A stretch of DNA of 64,000 nucleotides. Source: Candidatus Auribacterota bacterium (GTDB lineage: Bacteria; Auribacterota; JAFGBW01; JAFGJP01). The number at the start of each line of letters is the position of its first letter. Positions within the stretch are counted from its first letter, which is position 1. Location of the stretch: the NCBI GenBank assembly GCA_023144635.1, contig JAGLFH010000052.1, forward strand, positions 17,374-81,373, read 5' to 3'. The translations under genes and the position numbers were made by a program. Of this stretch, positions 58,499 to 64,000 are shown one piece after another. Under the pieces are notes generated by a model. That model saw nothing but the letters and a program-made list of their open reading frames with translations, was not told the DNA's origin and made no database searches.

Positions 58499-60727
58499 TT
58501 ATTTTAAGGAATTTAATAGTTCATCAAAAGCTTGCCCTAATTCCTTAAAGGAATCTTCAAGGGATTGTTCTTGTTTTTCCTGAGATTGATCTTGAGAGTT
58601 TTGGTTGTAATGAGCAGATTCACCGGACTTATATATTTTATGGCCAAATTGAACTGAATTTATCATTTGCTTAAAGGTATCATCGTATTTATCAACGGAA
58701 TTTTCTGTAATAAAACAACCGGCTATCAAAAAGTTTAAGTCGCCTGCATCAAAGTAAAGAGAATATGAGAACATCTTGACATCATTATCAAAAGACAAAA
58801 AATATTCTCTGGAAAGAGCAGGTATGTTATCTCCAAGGGTAACTGGTTTGGGGTCACTGACATTAGACTTATCTTTTATAAGTGTTCCTTTAGAAGTGAT
58901 AAAAATATTTGCCATCTGTTCTTCACCGATTACTTGACCCTGCAGTTTTTTAGGGATTATAATGATTTGAGCCATAAAGTTTTCTTCGGGAGAAATAAAA
59001 TTAACTGTATATTCATCAGGTTGCTGATAAGTAAACTCTGAAGGACAATTTATGGCAAAGTGTTTATTAGGGTGGACCCAGTTAACCCAATCTGAAGAAG
59101 ATGTCTTTGCCGTGGTTTTTTCAGATTTATTATCCTGAGAGGCTACCAATTTTTTTATATCCCATTTTTGAAGAATATCAGGAGGAAGTCTTTCAAGTTC
59201 AGGGGGAATTACTCCTTTTCGCTTTAGTTCTCCTGTGTTTATAAAAATAATGTTTCCTTTAGAGATTGCTTCTTCCAGTTCTTTTGTTCCAACTTCAACT
59301 GCTTTTTCAAATCCTTGTGATGAATCTTTTGTCCCGCCTCCCAGAAGCGTCATTTCTATTGCAAGAATATTTCCGCTTTTGGGAAGTATGACGGCAGGAA
59401 AGCAGTGTCCCGGAATAAGAACTAGTATTGGATTAAGTCCTTGGGCTTCAGCAAACGCTGCAAAAGCAATAGCAAGATCAATACATGTAGCTGACTTATC
59501 TCTTAGAGTGTTTCTCGGGTATTTTAAATGTTGGATATTATCAGCATTAAAAAGACCGGTTGGGCTTTGGTAGGTGATTTTATTATGACGCATAAGCTCA
59601 TAAATAGCTGCTGATACAATCGCAGCCTGTTCATCATCTACAGCACCTCCCGCACCTCTTGCCAGCTCATTTGCCATTCCTCCGAATTCACATACAATAG
59701 GATCATCAGATGTAACCCATGCTGTTATATAATCTGCATTATCAAACATATCTGCAAAAGAAATTATTTCTTCTTTTCTAAGACCTGAAAAAACAAAATC
59801 TCTATATCCGAGAAGGTTAATACGCTTTATTATTTCTTTTTCTTTTCTGGTATTATCTGGAAGAGTATAGGAATAATTTATCTTTAATTTGACCGGTGTA
59901 GGTGATTTAATGCTAGTACATTTACTGCTTAAAATAGGCCTGTAGACTTCAACTATACTCTGCTTTGGTAGAAACAGGGGTGTTTCATAAGTTTCGCTGT
60001 AACCATCGGAGTAACCACCCAAGCTGAACTTTATTTGGAAATCTTTTAGAGGAGTGTTTCCTGTGTTTGTGAATAATGCTTTTGCTATCCAAAGGTTTGG
60101 AAAATCAGAGCTTCCATATAATTTATATATAGAGGTCATAAGATTTGATTTTTGACGCGTAATACATTTGATGTCTACATGATCTGCTTTATAATTATTT
60201 AAAGATAACGAATATCTTAAAAGCTTTGTATCTGTATCAAACTGAACATCAGTTGATTTTTCAGGAAGAGTCACGATTGTTTCTATTCTTTGTGTAAGTT
60301 CAAGGTCACTCTCAACCGATTCAAAGACAGCTTTATCATTATCTACTTTTATTTGGTTTACTATTTCCTGTTCCTCACCTATTTCAAGAGTCCAGTATCT
60401 TCCGTGATTTCTTGCTATACCAAGTACATCCATTTCAACATGTATCTTAAAAAAGTCATCATTATATATGGCTTTAATATTCCTTGGCTCAGCTTCAAAT
60501 TTGTCTGGTGTTAAGAATCTTTTTATAAAAAGATCAGGAGTTGGAAATCTTTCTTTAATAGCCTTATACATTTCAGGGCTGCATTTGAAATCAGCCACAA
60601 TATAGGCATTTCCTAATTTCTTTAATTCTATATGCTGTTTAATATCAAGAATTTCTTGGGAATACGCTATTAACGAAAAGGAAACAAGACAAATTAAAAA
60701 TAAAATTGTAAGTAATATCTTTTTCAT
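58499..60727 (-). CDS. Secreted protein with transglutaminase-like core
   Basis: Signal peptide; RDKSATCIDLAIAFAAFAEAQGLNPILVLIPGHCFPAVIL (Cys/His). Confidence 0.7.
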   Translation of the reverse strand: MKKILLTILFLICLVSFSLIAYSQEILDIKQHIELKKLGNAYIVADFKCSPEMYKAIKERFPTPDLFIKRFLTPDKFEAEPRNIKAIYNDDFFKIHVEMDVLGIARNHGRYWTLEIGEEQEIVNQIKVDNDKAVFESVESDLELTQRIETIVTLPEKSTDVQFDTDTKLLRYSLSLNNYKADHVDIKCITRQKSNLMTSIYKLYGSSDFPNLWIAKALFTNTGNTPLKDFQIKFSLGGYSDGYSETYETPLFLPKQSIVEVYRPILSSKCTSIKSPTPVKLKINYSYTLPDNTRKEKEIIKRINLLGYRDFVFSGLRKEEIISFADMFDNADYITAWVTSDDPIVCEFGGMANELARGAGGAVDDEQAAIVSAAIYELMRHNKITYQSPTGLFNADNIQHLKYPRNTLRDKSATCIDLAIAFAAFAEAQGLNPILVLIPGHCFPAVILPKSGNILAIEMTLLGGGTKDSSQGFEKAVEVGTKELEEAISKGNIIFINTGELKRKGVIPPELERLPPDILQKWDIKKLVASQDNKSEKTTAKTSSSDWVNWVHPNKHFAINCPSEFTYQQPDEYTVNFISPEENFMAQIIIIPKKLQGQVIGEEQMANIFITSKGTLIKDKSNVSDPKPVTLGDNIPALSREYFLSFDNDVKMFSYSLYFDAGDLNFLIAGCFITENSVDKYDDTFKQMINSVQFGHKIYKSGESAHYNQNSQDQSQEKQEQSLEDSFKELGQAFDELLNSLK

Positions 60728-60860
60728 AATTAGTTGTAATTTAAAGAGTTTTACAAGTTTAAGTTATTTTTTTTGCATTTTCTATATAAAACATGTAATT
60801 TATATCTACCCGCCTTTGCATAAATCCATGGCCATGAGGTCATGGATAAAAAAAGAAGGG

Positions 60861-60956
60861 TATCTCGCCGTAGCCTGCGTAAACATGCGAAGGCGGATTG
60901 CTTCGGCGAGATAAGATCTTACTGAAGCGTGATGTGCCACGGGATTAATCCCGTGG
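60861..60956. repeat. Intergenic palindromic elements
   Basis: TATCTCGCCG (60861-60870) pairs with CGGCGAGATA (60904-60913); 20-nt perfect palindrome CCACGGGATTAATCCCGTGG (60937-60956). Confidence 0.8.
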
Positions 60957-61004
60957 GCTCTACAAATATAAAAGTATTAGTATCTTTTATAAATAGGAGA
61001 GAAT

Positions 61005-61475
61005 ATGACAAATAATGAATTTATGCTTTTAGCAATTGAAAAAGCACGCACTGGTATTAATCAGGGACAAACTCCTTTTGGTGCGTGTCTGGTGCGGAAA
61101 GAAGAGGTAATAAGCTGTGAGCATAACAATGTATGGAATAATTTAGATATAACAGCACATGCAGAGATAATTGCTATTCGTAAGGCGTGTAAAAAGCTTG
61201 GTACAATAGATCTTTCAGGGTGTGTTATGTTTTCAACCTGTGAGCCGTGTCCTATGTGTTTCAGTGCATGTCACTGGGCACGTATTTCAAAAATATATTA
61301 TGGTGCAGGAATAGAGGATGCGAAGAAATATGGATTTAATGAAATAGAGATATCTAATGATTTTATGAAGGAAAAGGGGAAGTCTCCTATTAAAATAGAA
61401 AAGGATTTTCTTCGTAACGAGTGCATCCAGCTTTTTAAGGAGTGGTCGAAAAGCACGGATAAAAATGTATATTAA
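61005..61475 (+). CDS. Nucleoside deaminase (CDA-fold; guanine/tRNA adenosine deaminase-like)
   Basis: DITAHAEIIAIRKAC (HAE) and STCEPCPMCFSACHWARI (PCxxC). Confidence 0.93.
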   Translation: MTNNEFMLLAIEKARTGINQGQTPFGACLVRKEEVISCEHNNVWNNLDITAHAEIIAIRKACKKLGTIDLSGCVMFSTCEPCPMCFSACHWARISKIYYGAGIEDAKKYGFNEIEISNDFMKEKGKSPIKIEKDFLRNECIQLFKEWSKSTDKNVY

Positions 61476-61510
61476 AAATATATTAGTATTAATAGAAAGG
61501 TTTATTTCTT

Positions 61511-62029
61511 ATGAATAGGATTCAATTTTGTGTTTTATGTGTTTTGTTATCTTTTATTATAAATATTGATCTATTGGCAGAAGAAAAAACATTGAAGAGC
61601 AATAATTTGTCAGATAAAGCTTTTTTGTTATCTTTAGATGCTCTCTCTCCTGATATTGAATTAGAAGGTATCTGGAGCAGTTCGATTTTTGATGATAATG
61701 AAGAAGAAATACCAATAATTTTGTCTGTTACATTTAAAAAAGAAGAATATAAGATAGAAACAGATCTTTTTACGGAAAAGGATTCTGAAATTAAATGGAA
61801 CATAACAGGCAACTATATTCTTGGGGAAATAATAGAAGATAAAGGATCTTCAAATAAAGATAAGACATGTATATTAAAGCGTATTTTCCTTGAACTAAGT
61901 GATGGTCGACTTAAGGGATGGTGGATAGAAAAGGCTTTTAATTTTCCTTATGACTGGACAAAAGAAGAAATAAGCCGCATTGCTGTAACAGATGAAAAAG
62001 AATATATCGCATTTGATAAAATGCCCTGA
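61511..62029 (+). CDS. Hypothetical secreted protein
   Basis: Signal peptide-like N-terminus; no recognisable domain. Confidence 0.55.
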   Translation: MNRIQFCVLCVLLSFIINIDLLAEEKTLKSNNLSDKAFLLSLDALSPDIELEGIWSSSIFDDNEEEIPIILSVTFKKEEYKIETDLFTEKDSEIKWNITGNYILGEIIEDKGSSNKDKTCILKRIFLELSDGRLKGWWIEKAFNFPYDWTKEEISRIAVTDEKEYIAFDKMP

Positions 62030-62387
62030 AAATTCGTAAAACAGTAATCATAAAAACACATAGGAAATAGGCAGTTGTTTTTTTTTGATTTGTCATATTT
62101 TATCCGGATTTCGCGATCGCGTTGCGGGATGACGACATTCTTTTAATTTCTTTTCTTTATCTTGTTTCTTTGATTACATTTAGGACAAGTAAATCTTATC
62201 AAAATTATGATAATTGCGCGTTAGCGCACCTTTAACTTTAAGTACTTAGAAAAAAACTTTTCCGCCAAAGGCGGATCCGCCTCGGGCGGAAGCACACTTT
62301 AGGCACTTTATTATGGACTTAGTTTGTGTTTCTATTTCAAAACTCTTTTGATAAAATAAGATAAACAGACAAGAAGAGGGATTATTT

Positions 62388-62714
62388 ATGGCAAAGTTAA
62401 AGAGAAATGCTACTCTTAAAGAGTTACAAAAATATGTTATGGATGTTTGTATGGAAAGGGGATGGTATCAGGATACTCATCTTGAAAAGGTGCTCCTTTT
62501 AACTGAAGAGATCGGTGAACTGATGAAAGCAATAAGACAGAATTCTCACATCTATGATGAACCTAAAAAAAGAAAAAAACGCCATGCTCTAGAAGAAGAG
62601 ATTGCAGATGTTTTAAGCTACCTTATTGATCTTGCTAATTATTATAATATTGATATTGAAACAGCCTTCAGAAAAAAAGAAAAACTAAACAGCAAGCGAA
62701 ACTGGAAGTCGTAA
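62388..62714 (+). CDS. MazG-like nucleotide pyrophosphohydrolase
   Basis: EKVLLLTEEIGELMKAIRQ...ALEEEIADVLSYLIDLANYYNIDIETAFRKKEKLNSKR. Confidence 0.9.
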   Translation: MAKLKRNATLKELQKYVMDVCMERGWYQDTHLEKVLLLTEEIGELMKAIRQNSHIYDEPKKRKKRHALEEEIADVLSYLIDLANYYNIDIETAFRKKEKLNSKRNWKS

Positions 62715-62800
62715 AATAAATTTAAAATTAGAAATTAAAGAGCCTTCGGCAATAATAAATAATATTCACCACGGATATGCACGGAAAAAGTAAAACGTGT

Positions 62801-62829
62801 GTAGGGGCGGGCCTTGTGTCCGCCCGTTT
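62801..62829. repeat. REP-like palindromic intergenic repeat copy
   Basis: gtaggggcgggccttgtgtccgcccgttt. Confidence 0.75.
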
Positions 62830-62876
62830 AAAACAATTTCACGAAACACGAACAACGAACAACAAATAACGAAATC

Positions 62877-63755
62877 ATGATACTTGTAGCAAAGAATTGG
62901 AAAGATTATGAACTTATTGATGCTGGCGTTGGAGAAAAGCTCGAACGGTGGGGAAAATATTATTTTATCCGTCCTGATCCTCAGGTAATCTGGCCAAGGG
63001 CTAAAAAAAGTGATATCTGGGCAAAATCTCATGCAAAATATATTAGAAGTCCTAAAGGCGGAGGCGCTTGGGAAAAAAATAGAAAATTTGATGCATCATG
63101 GAATATTTCTTATAAAGATTTAACTTTTCAAATAAAACCTACTGATTTTAAACATATGGGGCTTTTCCCAGAGCAGGCTGTTAACTGGGAATGGATCATA
63201 AAAAAAATACGTTCTTCTAAAACACCTGTTAAAGTTTTAAACCTTTTTGCGTATACGGGAGGAGCTACAGTGGCTGCTTCATATGCAGGGGCAGAAGTGT
63301 GTCATGTTGATTCTGCAAAAGGAATGGTTAATTGGGCAAAAGAAAATATTAAGCTAACAGGGCTTAGCAAACGTCCTTTAAGATTTATTGTTGATGATGT
63401 AATAAAGTTTGTTAAAAGAGAGCACAGGAGAGGGAAAAAGTATGATGCAATAATCATGGATCCTCCTTCTTATGGAAGGGGAACAAGTGGAGAAACATGG
63501 AAAATAGAAAAACACCTTCTTTCATTAATAAGTGACTGTATGCAGATATTATCTCCTGATCCGCTGTTTTTTCTTTTGAATTCTTATACTGCCGGTTTTT
63601 CTCATGTGGTTTTAGAAAATTTACTACGTTTAACTATAGGTAAACATCTTTTAGGCAACATTGAATCTGGAGAAGTGGGTCTACAAATCTCCGATTCAAA
63701 ACTTGTTCTTCCTTGCGGGGTGTTTGGAAGATGGGAAAAAGCAGAAGACAGATGA
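62877..63755 (+). CDS. Class I SAM-dependent methyltransferase (RlmI-like)
   Basis: VLNLFAYTGGATVAASYAGAEVCHVDSAKGMVNWAKEN, DAIIMDPPSYGRG. Confidence 0.88.
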   Translation: MILVAKNWKDYELIDAGVGEKLERWGKYYFIRPDPQVIWPRAKKSDIWAKSHAKYIRSPKGGGAWEKNRKFDASWNISYKDLTFQIKPTDFKHMGLFPEQAVNWEWIIKKIRSSKTPVKVLNLFAYTGGATVAASYAGAEVCHVDSAKGMVNWAKENIKLTGLSKRPLRFIVDDVIKFVKREHRRGKKYDAIIMDPPSYGRGTSGETWKIEKHLLSLISDCMQILSPDPLFFLLNSYTAGFSHVVLENLLRLTIGKHLLGNIESGEVGLQISDSKLVLPCGVFGRWEKAEDR

Positions 63756-63833
63756 CACAGAGAGACAGATGTAAGAGAATTGGACGCAGATACGTGCAGA
63801 TTAAAAGGATCAGAAAATAAAAGTAAAAGGTAT

Positions 63834-63863
63834 GTAGGGGCGGATTCTAAATCCGCCCGTGTA
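63834..63863. repeat. REP-like palindromic intergenic repeat copy
   Basis: gtaggggcggattctaaatccgcccgtgta. Confidence 0.75.
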
Positions 63864-63878
63864 AAAGCATAAAATGTC

Positions 63879-63906
63879 GTCATCCCCGCGAAAGCGGGGA
63901 TCCATG
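63879..63906. repeat. Dispersed palindromic repeat
   Basis: gtcatccccgcgaaagcggggatccatg (CCCCGCgaaaGCGGGG hairpin). Confidence 0.75.
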
Positions 63907-64000
63907 TAAAATGTTAAAATAAAAGAACAATAAATTCACATTTTTAATTTTTATGATACCTATCATATACGTTTCCCACCTCGTAGGCACTAGTGTCCCA

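Noticed and set aside
1-64000. tRNA, rRNA or CRISPR features
   Set aside because: None recognised by eye on either strand; a tRNAscan/Infernal run would be needed to exclude small RNA genes.

Overview
AT-rich bacterial chromosomal window with dense operons and few RNA genes. The gene complement (NfnAB, Hox hydrogenase, delta-type NikR operator, sigma54/FliA flagellar promoters) suggests a Desulfobacterota-like organism, but this is low-confidence inference. Main blocks: nfnB(partial)/nfnA; a fused acyl-CoA ligase-ACP-acyltransferase; a multi-PAS hybrid histidine kinase; a metE-dcd-nrdG-nrdD locus with a cobalamin riboswitch at each end; an accessory segment (about 17-23 kb) with a REP-associated (Y1/RAYT) transposase, ankyrin protein, MazE/RelE-like toxin-antitoxin pair, HEAT-like protein and a DUF1016-SNase fusion; a flagellar cluster (flgFGAHIJNKL, fliW, csrA, fliC, flaG, fliD, fliS); rex plus a bidirectional [NiFe] hydrogenase locus (hypAB, hoxEF-U-Y-H-W, hypFCDE, nikR, Ni transporter); an mla lipid-transport operon with mlaA; and housekeeping genes at the right end. 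The most distinctive observations are: (i) a RAYT gene bounded by perfect 26-bp inverted repeats, with a relic and a degenerate copy elsewhere; (ii) a 45-bp perfect inverted repeat bracketing a TA/HEAT/DUF1016-SNase cassette; (iii) a DUF1016-SNase fusion with an altered catalytic motif behind a 25-nt perfect palindrome; (iv) readable regulatory sites for B12, Rex, NikR, sigma54, sigma28 and a possible FliW-CsrA-flagellin control. No CRISPR array, rRNA or tRNA was recognised by eye. No database searches were run; family names come from motif recognition.
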